Source of the DNA: Ruminococcus sp.
Lineage (GTDB): Bacteria; Bacillota; Clostridia; Lachnospirales; Lachnospiraceae
NCBI GenBank assembly: GCA_023663085.1
Contig: JAMPIB010000044.1
Span: 1-32,055 of the forward strand
Direction of reading: 5' to 3'
DNA length: 32,055 nt
Shown here: in pieces, positions 16,297-24,811 of the stretch
Layout of the letters: every line of letters begins with the position of its first letter
Numbering within the stretch: position 1 is the stretch's first letter
The notes under the pieces: generated by a model
Told to the model about the DNA's origin: nothing
Databases searched by the model: none
Seen by the model: the letters and a program-made list of their open reading frames with translations, nothing else
Translations under genes and position numbers: made by a program

Positions 16297-16362
16297 AAAG
16301 AATATGGAAAAATATGTGCAGACTCAAATATCGCAGACTGAGAGAAAGGCATGGTTATCAGA

Positions 16363-17634
16363 ATGAGTGACAATCAGAATTGGAACCGCATGGGCGAGCA
16401 GTTTAAAGGCGCGCTCGCTGACGCTCTGCAAAGCGGAAATTTCAATGACCTCAACGATCTGGTGACACAGACCGTGACCAATTCTTTAAAAGACGCCGGG
16501 ATCAATATTACCCGGAATACTAATACGGATACACGGGCTGGCAGACAGGCGGAAACCGGGCAGGATCCGCAATCGGCTAAAACTGCCGAAACATACACAG
16601 AACAGACGCCGCCCCGCTACTCCCAAAGGCCGCAGCCGCAAAGACAGACACCGCAGCGCAGACAGATGAATCCTCCTGTTAAATTCAATAAAACAGGAAA
16701 TGTCTCCAACGTACTCTATCAGGTATTCGGCGGCGTCGGACTCGGTCTTTCGGGGATTGCCGCCTTTGTCCAACTGATCCTTCTCGGTACGGGAATCGCC
16801 AGTCCCATCGGCTGGGGTATCAATCTTCTTTTTTTAATCTTTTTCTTCGGCATGGTACGTCTGGGAATCGGCCAGCGAAGGCGCCTGAAACGTGCCGCGC
16901 GCTACATGAAACTATGCGGCGCCAAAATGTATGGAGAAATTGAAGATCTCGCCAGAGATACCGGAAAAAGCATCCGCTATATCATAAAAGACTTACAGAA
17001 AATGCTCTCTCTCGGCATGTTTCCGGAAGGACATCTGGACGAACAGAAAACCTGCTTCATGCTAAATGATACCATTTACGGACACTATCTGGAGGCGGAA
17101 AGCGGACGCAGGATGAGAGAAGCCCATGAACGGGAACTTTTAGAGCAAAATGATCTTTCCAAAAATACAGACTCTTCCGTTTCTTTGATGCCCAGGGAAC
17201 AGGCGGATGAGCTACATACCATGATCACGGAAGGCATGGAGTGCATCCGCAAACTGCGGGCCTTAAACGACCAGATTCCCGGAGAAGTCATCTCGGCCAA
17301 ACTCTCCAGTCTGGAAAGTCTGTTAAAGGATATTTTTGACAGTCTGAAAGAGCACCCGGAACAGATGCACCGGATGCACAAACTGATGGATTATTATCTG
17401 CCCACTACCTTAAAACTTGTGGAGGCTTATGCGGAATTTGACCGGATCAGCACACCGGGCGAAGAGATCATCTCCGCCAAAGCCGAAATCGAGAATACAT
17501 TGGACACGATCAACCAGGCTTTTAGGGAACTTCTGAATAACCTGTTTCAGGACGCTGTATTTGACGCGACCACGGACGCACAGGTATTAAAGACCATGTT
17601 AGCCAGCGAAGGTCTGACCAAAGACATGAAATGA
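16363..17634 (+). CDS. XpaC-family membrane protein (5-bromo-4-chloroindolyl phosphate hydrolysis protein)
   Basis: The protein (423 residues from this start) opens with a helical segment (WNRMGEQFKGALADALQSG), a Gln/Pro/Arg-rich linker, then two membrane helices (about 120-144 and 148-168) separated by GIASPIG. The C-terminal half carries the XpaC domain, including a winged-helix-like stretch (IRYIIKDLQKMLSLGMFPEGHLDEQKTCFML, in parts: RYIIKDLQKML and GHLDEQKTCF) and a long helical end. The family name comes from a phosphatase-like phenotype and no enzymatic site is evident. XpaC and TelA genes are found together in many Firmicutes and are linked to toxic anion or envelope stress resistance. 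An ATG at 16351 is also possible but lies one base after AAAGG. The stop overlaps the next open frame. Confidence 0.82.
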   Translation: MSDNQNWNRMGEQFKGALADALQSGNFNDLNDLVTQTVTNSLKDAGINITRNTNTDTRAGRQAETGQDPQSAKTAETYTEQTPPRYSQRPQPQRQTPQRRQMNPPVKFNKTGNVSNVLYQVFGGVGLGLSGIAAFVQLILLGTGIASPIGWGINLLFLIFFFGMVRLGIGQRRRLKRAARYMKLCGAKMYGEIEDLARDTGKSIRYIIKDLQKMLSLGMFPEGHLDEQKTCFMLNDTIYGHYLEAESGRRMREAHERELLEQNDLSKNTDSSVSLMPREQADELHTMITEGMECIRKLRALNDQIPGEVISAKLSSLESLLKDIFDSLKEHPEQMHRMHKLMDYYLPTTLKLVEAYAEFDRISTPGEEIISAKAEIENTLDTINQAFRELLNNLFQDAVFDATTDAQVLKTMLASEGLTKDMK

Positions 17635-17651
17635 AAGAGAGGAAAAATGGA

Positions 17652-18824
17652 ATGAGCAGTAACCTAGACGACATGTTAAAAGAAGCACCCGCCCTGACGC
17701 TGGAACCGTTTACGCCGCAGGAGAAAAATGTTCTTGTGGAAAGTCCCGTACAGGCGCCCCAGGAAACCGAAGTCAAAGTCCCCGAAGTCGTATTGACACC
17801 GGAGGAACAGAAGATGGTAGACGATTTTGCCGCACAGATCGACATTTCCAATACCCAGATGGTCATGCAGTACGGCGCCGGCAGTCAGAAAAAAATTGCT
17901 GATTTTTCCGAAAATGCGCTCAATAATGTACGTACTAAGGATATGGGTGAAATTGGTAACATGCTTACGGACGTTGTCGCGGAATTGAAGGGTTTTGATG
18001 AAGAGGAAAAAGGATTCCTGGGCTTTTTCAAAAAAGGCAGTAACAAACTGGAAAGCCTGAAAATGAAATACGACAAAGCGGAGACCAATATCAATAAGAT
18101 CTGTAAGGTCATGGAATCGCATCAGGTGACTTTATTAAAAGACGCCGCCATGCTGGATAAAATGTACGATCTGAACCTGAATTATTTCAAGGAATTGTCC
18201 ATGTATATCCTCGCCGGCAAGCAGAAACTGGAACAGGCCAGAAGCGTTGAACTGCCAAAACTCCTTGCCAAAGCGGAGCAGAGCGGCCTGCCGGAAGATA
18301 CGCAGGCGGCCAACGATTTCGCTGCTATGTGCGAGCGTTTTGAGAAAAAAATTTACGATCTGGAACTGACCAGAACAATTTCCATGCAGATGGCTCCCCA
18401 GATCCGTCTGATCCAGAGCAATGACACGGCCATGTCTGAAAAGATACAGTCCACGCTTGTCAATACGATTCCGCTCTGGAAAAGCCAGATGGTCATCGCC
18501 ATCGGTTTAAGCCATTCCAGCGACGCCGCCAAGGCGCAGAAGGAAGTAAACGACATGACCAACGCGCTCCTTAAGAAAAACGCGGAAACGCTGAAAACCG
18601 CGACCATCGAGACCGCCAAAGAAAGCGAACGCGGCATCGTGGATATCGAAACGCTGACCGCTACCAACCAGACGCTCATCAGCACGCTGGATGAAGTCTT
18701 AAAGATTCAGGAAGACGGCCGCACCAAACGCCGCAATGCCGAACAGGAACTCGGCCGGATCGAAGAAGAGATGCGCCAGAAACTGCTTGCGGTAAGCCGC
18801 TCTTCAAGACAGGATCAGCAGTAA
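17652..18824 (+). CDS. TelA-family toxic anion resistance protein
   Basis: The protein (390 residues from this start) is mostly helical and matches TelA/KlaA: conserved GSQKKIADFSENALNNV near 85-100, then LGFFKKGSNKLESLKMKYDKAE (in parts: FFKKGSNKLE and LKMKYDKAE), LYILAGKQKLEQ and a long coiled C-terminus. TelA proteins are cytoplasmic; in other bacteria they are tied to tellurite and antimicrobial tolerance, with an unknown mechanism. Start choice: the frame opens at 17631, overlapping XpaC, but GAGAGG at 17636-17642 gives nine-base spacing to the ATG at 17652. It forms a two-gene operon with XpaC. Confidence 0.88.
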   Translation: MSSNLDDMLKEAPALTLEPFTPQEKNVLVESPVQAPQETEVKVPEVVLTPEEQKMVDDFAAQIDISNTQMVMQYGAGSQKKIADFSENALNNVRTKDMGEIGNMLTDVVAELKGFDEEEKGFLGFFKKGSNKLESLKMKYDKAETNINKICKVMESHQVTLLKDAAMLDKMYDLNLNYFKELSMYILAGKQKLEQARSVELPKLLAKAEQSGLPEDTQAANDFAAMCERFEKKIYDLELTRTISMQMAPQIRLIQSNDTAMSEKIQSTLVNTIPLWKSQMVIAIGLSHSSDAAKAQKEVNDMTNALLKKNAETLKTATIETAKESERGIVDIETLTATNQTLISTLDEVLKIQEDGRTKRRNAEQELGRIEEEMRQKLLAVSRSSRQDQQ

Positions 18825-18843
18825 AATCAAGGGACAGGCAGAA

Positions 18844-18905
18844 GCGGACGGAGAAAAAAGTTTCTGTTTCAAGGGCCTATCAACAGAAGCCTTTTTTCCG
18901 ACCGC
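18844..18905. terminator. bidirectional intrinsic terminator between telA and the GNAT gene
   Basis: A long imperfect hairpin: GCGG, CGG, AAAAAAG and TTCTGTT on the left pair with AACAGAA, CTTTTTT, CCG and CCGC on the right, around a 13-base loop. The A6/T6 pair in the stem gives a T run on both strands. It sits exactly between the two convergent genes. Confidence 0.75.
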
Positions 18906-18916
18906 TGGTCCAACGC

Positions 18917-19723
18917 TTAGCGGTTCATCTTTTCCACAAATTCCGCGCTCTTTGCCGTCATCTCCACCCAGGCGGGCCGGAAACCTGCCCGGATAGCATT
19001 ACGCACGGACTTGATATTCGACCAGGCCGCACAATAAAAAGGCACTTTTCCACGCCTCATGATCTCCAGTGCTAAAACGCCCGTCATAGCGCAGGCAATC
19101 CCTTTTCGCCTGTATGCCGGAAGAACGTCCACGCCGATCTGCCACATTGTCTCGCAGTCCGCGGAACAGGCCGCCAGACCGATAAGCCGCTCTTTCTCAT
19201 AAACACCCACGCCCAATACGTCCAATTCTTTACGCTTTTCACAAAGGGCATTGCCCCACGTTTCCGTGTAGAGTCCAGCAAAATCTTCTCCCGAAAGCAG
19301 ACGGAAAGTAAATCCTTCTTTTTCTACCTGCTCCCGCATGGCGCTGACATTTGGCTCAGTCAGATATTCTAAGTCCGGCAGAAAATACTCCGCCATAAAA
19401 CAGATCCGCATCCCCAAAGGCTCCAGCGCATCATTCAGAACATGAAAGTTCGGCGTCTCAAAACAATGCTCCACAGAGTATTTCCCTATATACGACGCCA
19501 CAATATCCTCAACTTCCGGAGCAACAGAAGCCACCAGATTCCCCCCGTAAGATACCAGATTACAACCAAAAGGCAATTCCAGATATTTCCGGCAGTCCGG
19601 TGTTTTTTGGGAATGAACTATCACATTCTTTTCTTCCAGAAAATCCGTATCCTTACAGGCCAAGTCCACAGCCGACTGTTTCATGGCAGTTTCCAATATC
19701 TGTTTATTCGTTAATGTATTCAT
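18917..19723 (-). CDS. GNAT-family N-acetyltransferase
   Basis: The C-terminal half is a GNAT domain: VGVYEKERLIGLAACSAD, the acetyl-CoA motif VLPAYRRKGIACAMTGVLA, then CAAWSNIKSVRNAIRAGFRP. The N-terminal 120 residues form a separate domain (with LPFGCNLVSYGGNLVASV) seen in two-domain GNAT proteins of Clostridia. The substrate is unknown. The start is unsure: ATG at 19723 has GGAGGGG 15 bases upstream, which is long; the open frame runs further up to 19801. It is convergent with the TelA gene. Confidence 0.82.
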   Translation of the reverse strand: MNTLTNKQILETAMKQSAVDLACKDTDFLEEKNVIVHSQKTPDCRKYLELPFGCNLVSYGGNLVASVAPEVEDIVASYIGKYSVEHCFETPNFHVLNDALEPLGMRICFMAEYFLPDLEYLTEPNVSAMREQVEKEGFTFRLLSGEDFAGLYTETWGNALCEKRKELDVLGVGVYEKERLIGLAACSADCETMWQIGVDVLPAYRRKGIACAMTGVLALEIMRRGKVPFYCAAWSNIKSVRNAIRAGFRPAWVEMTAKSAEFVEKMNR

Positions 19724-19790
19724 ATTAATTATTATGCTCCCCTCCATGTAACGTTTTCCCATTCTTCTGATTTTACACTTTTCATATATA

Positions 19791-19820
19791 AAAATCCCCA
19801 CCGGACATTCCGGTGAGGAC
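19791..19820 (-). terminator. intrinsic terminator of the lipoprotein gene
   Basis: On the minus strand TCCTCACCGGA pairs with TCCGGTGGGGA around a three-base loop with one mismatch, followed by TTTTTATA. It lies 24 bases after the lipoprotein stop codon. Confidence 0.85.
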
Positions 19821-19843
19821 CTCTTTTTACCAATACTTCTGAT

Positions 19844-20500
19844 TTACTGTAAAGCAGCCTGCAACGCTTCAATATCGAACAAAGATGTCTGGAAATTATT
19901 AACATCTGTTGTATTAGGCGTCCATACCTGATCTACCAGTTCAACCTTGATGGTTGCCGTTGCCGCTTCGTCATAAGTTACGTTGGCAAGCGCATCAGCG
20001 AAGCAGTCAATATAAACATCCATGAACTGCTCTGCCATTTCATCTGTATCCGGATATTCACCTGTGCTGTCCCAGTCTGCGATCATGTTATCAACTTCTT
20101 CAGCATAAGCCTCCATTGCAGGGCCGAGTACATTGATCTGCTCATAAGTTATGGTTACGGCATAAGAACCGTCATCCTGTTTTTCAGCGCCGTCAACCGT
20201 ATACTTGGTTGCTTCATAAATACCTACAAATGTACTTTTCAGTTCTTCATACTGCGCATCTGTAGCTGTTGTTCCGGATAAAGTAACAAGTGCATCCACT
20301 TCACCCTTTAATCCCTGTTCATAAAGATCTTTGGCTTCTTCTTCTGTTCCGACCTTCATGGATACGAACTTGGATGAATCATTTTTATAAGAATTATCCA
20401 AGATTGCTCTTAAATACTCTGCCGCATCAAAAGAATTTCCACAGCCGCCAAGTACGCTGACTGCCATAGCACCCGCAAGTACCATTGATAATTTTTTCAT
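19844..20500 (-). CDS. predicted lipoprotein of unknown function
   Basis: The 218-residue product begins MKKLSMVLAGAMAVSVLGGC, a lipoprotein signal with lipobox LGGC (Cys at 20), so it should be anchored on the outer face of the membrane. The mature part is acidic and mostly helical, with a repeated-looking FVSMKVGTEEEAK and FQTSLFDIEALQ, and contains no further Cys. It resembles the DUF5105-like lipoproteins found in Lachnospiraceae, but I would not assign a family firmly. GGGAGG lies ten bases before this ATG. It has its own promoter and terminator. Confidence 0.78.
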   Translation of the reverse strand: MKKLSMVLAGAMAVSVLGGCGNSFDAAEYLRAILDNSYKNDSSKFVSMKVGTEEEAKDLYEQGLKGEVDALVTLSGTTATDAQYEELKSTFVGIYEATKYTVDGAEKQDDGSYAVTITYEQINVLGPAMEAYAEEVDNMIADWDSTGEYPDTDEMAEQFMDVYIDCFADALANVTYDEAATATIKVELVDQVWTPNTTDVNNFQTSLFDIEALQAALQ

Positions 20501-20559
20501 TTCCGTATTTCCTCCCTTGGTTTTCATGTAAAATATTAATTGCAAACACCTAATAAATG

Positions 20560-20587
20560 ATTTTATCATCTTTTTTTATTCTGTCAA
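20560..20587 (-). promoter_or_regulatory. promoter of the lipoprotein gene
   Basis: A consensus TTGACA (20582-20587), 16-base spacer and TAAAAT (20560-20565) on the minus strand, about 60 bases before the start codon. Confidence 0.7.
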
Positions 20588-20639
20588 TATCTTTTCGGAT
20601 AAAATACACGTAATTCACGGAATACACCTATTAACCGAC

Positions 20640-22139
20640 CTATTCACATACAGGATTCTGTCTCCGCTGCTTTCGCAGTCTGCTCTCTGCCATCCCCATC
20701 AAGATAAAGACAAATGGCGTGCAGACAACCTGCTGATAGCAGAAAAAATTATGTACCAGATAAGATGTAATACACAAGGCGATCGCAAATTCCAAGTTGA
20801 AGTATACATCTTTTTTTAAACAACGTTTCAATTCCGTCACAAATATACCATAATAAGCAGCAGCTCCGGCAATTCCATAACAGATCAGCATATTCAGCAT
20901 TTCATTATGTGCGCAGCGCAAAAAAACGTCATGTCCCCATAATTGATTTAATTGTTTGCTAAATTCCGGAACCGAGTAAATAGCCAGTTCAAAACAGTCA
21001 GGCCCCACGCCAAATATCTTCTGTATCCACGGCAGCCCCTTATACAGTCTGACAGACAACATCCAGGTCAGTCCCCTGTTATTGCCAAATTCCTCATTGA
21101 ATAAAAGATAATTGTTATCCACCCAGCCATTAATTGAATTCAGAACAATAAACACCAATATTGCCAAAAATCCTGCGCCTATACATATATATAGTACATT
21201 TCTGGTCTTCTTCATAAACACAGCATTCCATTTATACTGATTTTTTGTCCATAAATAATAGCTTATACAAAGAAGCAGCAACACGAATACTGTTATGATG
21301 CCCTGCGTTAAAAAAGTGGGCAGACTGTCAAGTTTCACAGCCGGAAATATTCTCTGCAATATCCCCAGTCCTGCAAAAGTACCAGACAATATGATCAATA
21401 ACTGCATGTACTTTTTCCAGTCGCTGCTGCTATTAAATGCTCTCCACATAATCACCAGCAGGACAGCTCCTAATGCCGCTATTGCACTGTCACTATTGGA
21501 AGTCACGATTGCTCCAAATGCCAGTACCATATACCCAACAGACCACCACTTCGTCCTATTCCAGAATATAAGAATTCCTATAGGAAATATTACACATACA
21601 AAACTGGAATACCAGGTAGACTGTCCTATGGTGGAAAGATACATCAAAATCATTTCATCGCTGACCTCTGTATACATATGCAGCGGATCTATGTAAAACC
21701 TGTTTAAAATACCCAAAAAGAATACACCGGCGGAGAAAAAGCAAATAAGCGGAATCATATAATCCCGCCAATTCCATTTCCTTGAAATAATAAAATAGAG
21801 AAATATAAATAAAACTTGAGATAGTAAACCCATACGCCAGTCCGCTGTTCCAAAAAGACCAATCTCATAATTCCCGCAAAGAAAAAATGAGATAATGGCG
21901 CTGCCACCGTAGAGCAATACAAACCAGTCCGGTTTTAAAAATGTCCGGTCAAATTTTTCAAACACCACGCCTATAGCTGTAACTGCAAACAATGCTATTG
22001 TTGCGTATAGGAAAAACCTGTACTTGTGATTTCCTATATCATAAAAAGCATACACATGATAATAAGGAAACACTGAAAACATTACAACAAGATAAATATT
22101 GATTGCCCAATCTGACCACCCTAACTGTTTCCCTTTCAT
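20640..22139 (-). CDS. O-antigen ligase/polymerase-like polytopic membrane protein
   Basis: The 499-residue protein has about a dozen hydrophobic helices. Near 380-430 it has the Wzy_C/O-antigen-ligase-type region: FGVGPDCFELAIYS, then WGHDVFLRCAHNEMLNML, with conserved-type Arg and His residues before ICYGIAGAAAYYGIF. Proteins of this fold join or transfer lipid-linked glycans outside the cytoplasmic membrane. In a Gram-positive cell this suggests surface polysaccharide or glycoprotein assembly. It stands alone here, with no glycosyltransferase or flippase genes, which is unusual. GGGGGA lies nine bases before the ATG. The sequence is more AT-rich than the prfA block beside it. Confidence 0.8.
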   Translation of the reverse strand: MKGKQLGWSDWAINIYLVVMFSVFPYYHVYAFYDIGNHKYRFFLYATIALFAVTAIGVVFEKFDRTFLKPDWFVLLYGGSAIISFFLCGNYEIGLFGTADWRMGLLSQVLFIFLYFIISRKWNWRDYMIPLICFFSAGVFFLGILNRFYIDPLHMYTEVSDEMILMYLSTIGQSTWYSSFVCVIFPIGILIFWNRTKWWSVGYMVLAFGAIVTSNSDSAIAALGAVLLVIMWRAFNSSSDWKKYMQLLIILSGTFAGLGILQRIFPAVKLDSLPTFLTQGIITVFVLLLLCISYYLWTKNQYKWNAVFMKKTRNVLYICIGAGFLAILVFIVLNSINGWVDNNYLLFNEEFGNNRGLTWMLSVRLYKGLPWIQKIFGVGPDCFELAIYSVPEFSKQLNQLWGHDVFLRCAHNEMLNMLICYGIAGAAAYYGIFVTELKRCLKKDVYFNLEFAIALCITSYLVHNFFCYQQVVCTPFVFILMGMAESRLRKQRRQNPVCE

Positions 22140-22167
22140 GACAAAATCCCCCGCTATAACTTTCTTC

Positions 22168-22200
22168 TTACTCCTCTCCCATTTTCAGAAGTTTTGCCGC
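22168..22200 (-). pseudogene. remnant copy of the prfA 3' end
   Basis: These 33 bases encode [10 protein letters not shown] and a stop, the same ten C-terminal residues as the prfA gene 26 bases upstream, but with different synonymous codons (CTT CTG for TTG TTG, GAG for GAA, TAA for TAG). The stretch between the copies forms a hairpin (CCGCC/GGCGG and TGATC/GATCA) without a T run. This is an old duplicate or a tail brought in from a related genome; see findings. Confidence 0.75.
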
Positions 22201-22225
22201 CTTGATCAAGCCGATCAGGCGGATT

Positions 22226-23299
22226 CTACTCTTCTCCCATTTTCAACAATTTTGCCGCCTGATCGGCTGCAATGCAGGCGTCGAGGATTTCCTGGATATC
22301 TCCGTTGATGATCTTATCCAGTTTATAGAGCGTCAGGTTAATCCGATGATCGGTCACGCGGCCCTGCGGGAAATTATAGGTTCTGATCTTCTCCGAACGG
22401 TCGCCTGTGCCAATCTGGCTCTTACGCAGTTCCGCTTCGGCATCATGTGCTTTCTGCTGTTCAATATCATACAGTTTTGCACGCAGAAGTGCGAACGCCT
22501 TGGCTTTATTCTGAAGCTGTGACTTTTCTGTCTGGCTGTAGACAACGATACCTGTCGGGTAATGCGTCAGACGTACCGCGGAGTCTGTCGTGTTGACGCA
22601 CTGTCCGCCGTTTCCGGACGCGCGCATAACATCGATTCGGATATCCTTTTCATCAATCTCCACATCCACTTCTTCCGCCTCCGGCATGACCGCTACGGTG
22701 ATCGTAGAGGTATGGATACGCCCGCCGGACTCGGTTTCCGGCACACGCTGTACGCGGTGTACGCCGCTTTCGTATTTTAATACGGAATAAGCGCCCTGAC
22801 CCGTCACCATGAAAGTCACGCTCTTCATGCCGCCTATACCGATCTCTTCCACCTCCACAGTCTCTACTTTCCAGCGTCTGCTCTCTGCATAATGCACATA
22901 CATACGGTAAATTTCCGCCGCAAAAAGAGCCGCCTCGTCACCTCCCGCACCGGCGCGGATCTCTACGACCACGTTTTTATCGTCGTTCGGGTCTTTGGGC
23001 AGAAGCAGAATTTTCATCTCGTGCTCTAACTCTTCCACTCTTTTCTTGGATGCAGAAAGTTCTTCTTTTAACATCTCCCGCATCTCTTCGTCCGACTCGC
23101 TCTCCAGCATCGCCAGACTGTCCTCTATATCCTGACTGCATTTCTTATATTCTTTATAAGCCTCCACGATCGGCGTAAGGTTGCTCTGTTCCTTCATAAG
23201 CGCCCGGAACCGCTCCTGATTATCCGCCACCGAAGGCTCGCTTAGCGCGTTCATGATCTCCTCGTATTTTCTGAGTAAATCCTCTAATTTATCAAACAT
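22226..23299 (-). CDS. prfA: peptide chain release factor 1
   Basis: RF1 reads UAA and UAG stop codons and triggers peptide release. The 357-residue protein has the codon-recognition motif PET (187-189, in [10 protein letters not shown]) and the catalytic GGQ (231-233, in [17 protein letters not shown]). The stretch [15 protein letters not shown] is also present. The Cys after GGQ, in place of the usual His, is common in Lachnospiraceae. The Gln of GGQ is the target of the PrmC methyltransferase encoded upstream. A second copy of its last ten codons lies downstream. AAAGG precedes the ATG at good spacing. Confidence 0.97.
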   Translation of the reverse strand: MFDKLEDLLRKYEEIMNALSEPSVADNQERFRALMKEQSNLTPIVEAYKEYKKCSQDIEDSLAMLESESDEEMREMLKEELSASKKRVEELEHEMKILLLPKDPNDDKNVVVEIRAGAGGDEAALFAAEIYRMYVHYAESRRWKVETVEVEEIGIGGMKSVTFMVTGQGAYSVLKYESGVHRVQRVPETESGGRIHTSTITVAVMPEAEEVDVEIDEKDIRIDVMRASGNGGQCVNTTDSAVRLTHYPTGIVVYSQTEKSQLQNKAKAFALLRAKLYDIEQQKAHDAEAELRKSQIGTGDRSEKIRTYNFPQGRVTDHRINLTLYKLDKIINGDIQEILDACIAADQAAKLLKMGEE

Positions 23300-23323
23300 G
23301 ACTGTTTTCCTTTCCTAACTCGA

Positions 23324-23941
23324 TTAACTAAATATAAAAAGTACGCCTGCGCAAAAAGATATTTTTTCAAACCGTATGTCAGAGAAATTTTCTCTTAATT
23401 TCTCAACAACAGGATAAAACTCCTCGTCATCCCACTCATCCGCATTTTCCTGCCGGCAATGTTCCAGTTCTTCTATGGTCTCAAACGCGACATCACCGAT
23501 CAGTATCTGTCCCTGTGGGGTAAGATGCTGCATAAGTTCCTTGATAAAGCGTAACTGTGATGGAGTATCCAGATGGTGTATGGCATATGTGCAGATGATA
23601 AAGTCAAAGGTCTGATCCGCAAATGCGTCGGGAAATCCTTTGGTAAAATCGTGTTTGCAAAACACCGCCTCCGGCATTTTGGCAGCGGCAATCTCTATCA
23701 TTTTTTCCGAAAAATCCATACCATAAACGGAATATCCCTCGTCATAGAGCCTCTTTGCCAAAATTCCCGTTCCAAAACCTACGTCTAAAATCTTCTTTCC
23801 AGAACCGCTCTTGATAGTCTGATAAACGGTTCCCAATACATCCTTATATCCGGCAAAAGGGTATTCGTCCGATTCTTCACACAAATTGACACTCTTGTCA
23901 TAATCATCTGCCCAGAGATCAAATCCTTTACTATCTAACAC
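23324..23941 (-). CDS. class I SAM-dependent methyltransferase (YrrT-like)
   Basis: The 205-residue protein has motif I ILDVGFGTGILAKRL, an acidic end of strand 2 (YGMDFSEKM), and FIICTYAIHHL in the motif II region, all standard for class I methyltransferases of the UbiE/YrrT type. The substrate is unknown. GGAGG (23950-23954) straddles the prmC stop codon and gives eight-base spacing to a GTG at 23941; a longer frame starting at TTG 23956 would overlap prmC and lack a site. It sits between prmC and prfA, an extra gene in this conserved pair. Confidence 0.85.
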   Translation of the reverse strand: MLDSKGFDLWADDYDKSVNLCEESDEYPFAGYKDVLGTVYQTIKSGSGKKILDVGFGTGILAKRLYDEGYSVYGMDFSEKMIEIAAAKMPEAVFCKHDFTKGFPDAFADQTFDFIICTYAIHHLDTPSQLRFIKELMQHLTPQGQILIGDVAFETIEELEHCRQENADEWDDEEFYPVVEKLRENFSDIRFEKISFCAGVLFIFS

Positions 23942-23946
23942 CACGT

Positions 23947-24810
23947 CTACCTCCAACTTCCATACACAACCCTGTCGAGTCCCGCATAGTCTTTCACGAT
24001 TTCCACTTCCCGATACCTGGCATTTTCCATCAAATTCTTCACATCTTCCCCCTGATCGTATCCGATCTCAAAAAAGAGCATACCGCCGCCTGCCAGATAG
24101 TTTCCGGCCCCACTTATGATCTGACGGTAAAAAAACAGTCCGTCTTCTTTTCCATCCAGCGCCATATGCGGTTCAAAATCTTTTACTTCCGGCATCAGCG
24201 TGCAAATCACATCACTTTTTATATAAGGGGGATTGGAAACGATAATCTCAAACGACCTGCTTTTTTCATCCAGTTCTGCAAACAGATCGCTCTGTATAAA
24301 TTCCGGCAAAAAAGCGTCATTTTTTAATTTCATGACTCTTTTGGCATTCTCCTTGGCGACCGCTAAAGCCTCCGCCGAAATATCCACGCCCACGCCGCTG
24401 CAGCCGTTGGAATAATACAAAAGACTTAACAGGATACATCCCGAACCGGTGCACATATCCAGAAGACGCATCCCGTCGTGCAGATGCCGCATCACTTCTT
24501 CCACCAGAATCTCCGTATCCTGTCTGGGTATCAGCACATGCCCGTTCACGGCAAATTCCAGTCCCATAAATTCCTGAACGCCGGTAATATACTGCAATGG
24601 CACATGTTTTTTTCTTTCAGAAATGTGGTTTACATAACTTTCATATTCTTCTGCGGACACTTCCCGCTCTCCATGTACGAGCAGGGTATTTCTGTCCGTC
24701 CGGCATACATATTCCAGCAAAAGTCTGGCTTCTAACTCCGCCTCCGCAATCTGCGCCTGCGCCAGTTCCTGTACGCCCCACAGATACGTCTGTTTATAAG
24801 TCTGCGCCAT
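23947..24810 (-). CDS. prmC: release factor glutamine methyltransferase
   Basis: PrmC methylates the Gln of the GGQ motif in RF1 and RF2, raising release efficiency. The 287-residue protein (from MAQTYKQ) has an N-terminal helical domain with PLQYITGVQEFMG and IPRQDTE, the SAM motif LLDMCTGSGCI (about 116-126) and the NPPY active site (193-196). The start is one base after the DUF1385 stop codon, so translation is coupled; a longer frame to 24918 only runs into that gene. RF1, the substrate, is two genes downstream. Confidence 0.95.
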   Translation of the reverse strand: MAQTYKQTYLWGVQELAQAQIAEAELEARLLLEYVCRTDRNTLLVHGEREVSAEEYESYVNHISERKKHVPLQYITGVQEFMGLEFAVNGHVLIPRQDTEILVEEVMRHLHDGMRLLDMCTGSGCILLSLLYYSNGCSGVGVDISAEALAVAKENAKRVMKLKNDAFLPEFIQSDLFAELDEKSRSFEIIVSNPPYIKSDVICTLMPEVKDFEPHMALDGKEDGLFFYRQIISGAGNYLAGGGMLFFEIGYDQGEDVKNLMENARYREVEIVKDYAGLDRVVYGSWR

Positions 24811-24811
24811 A

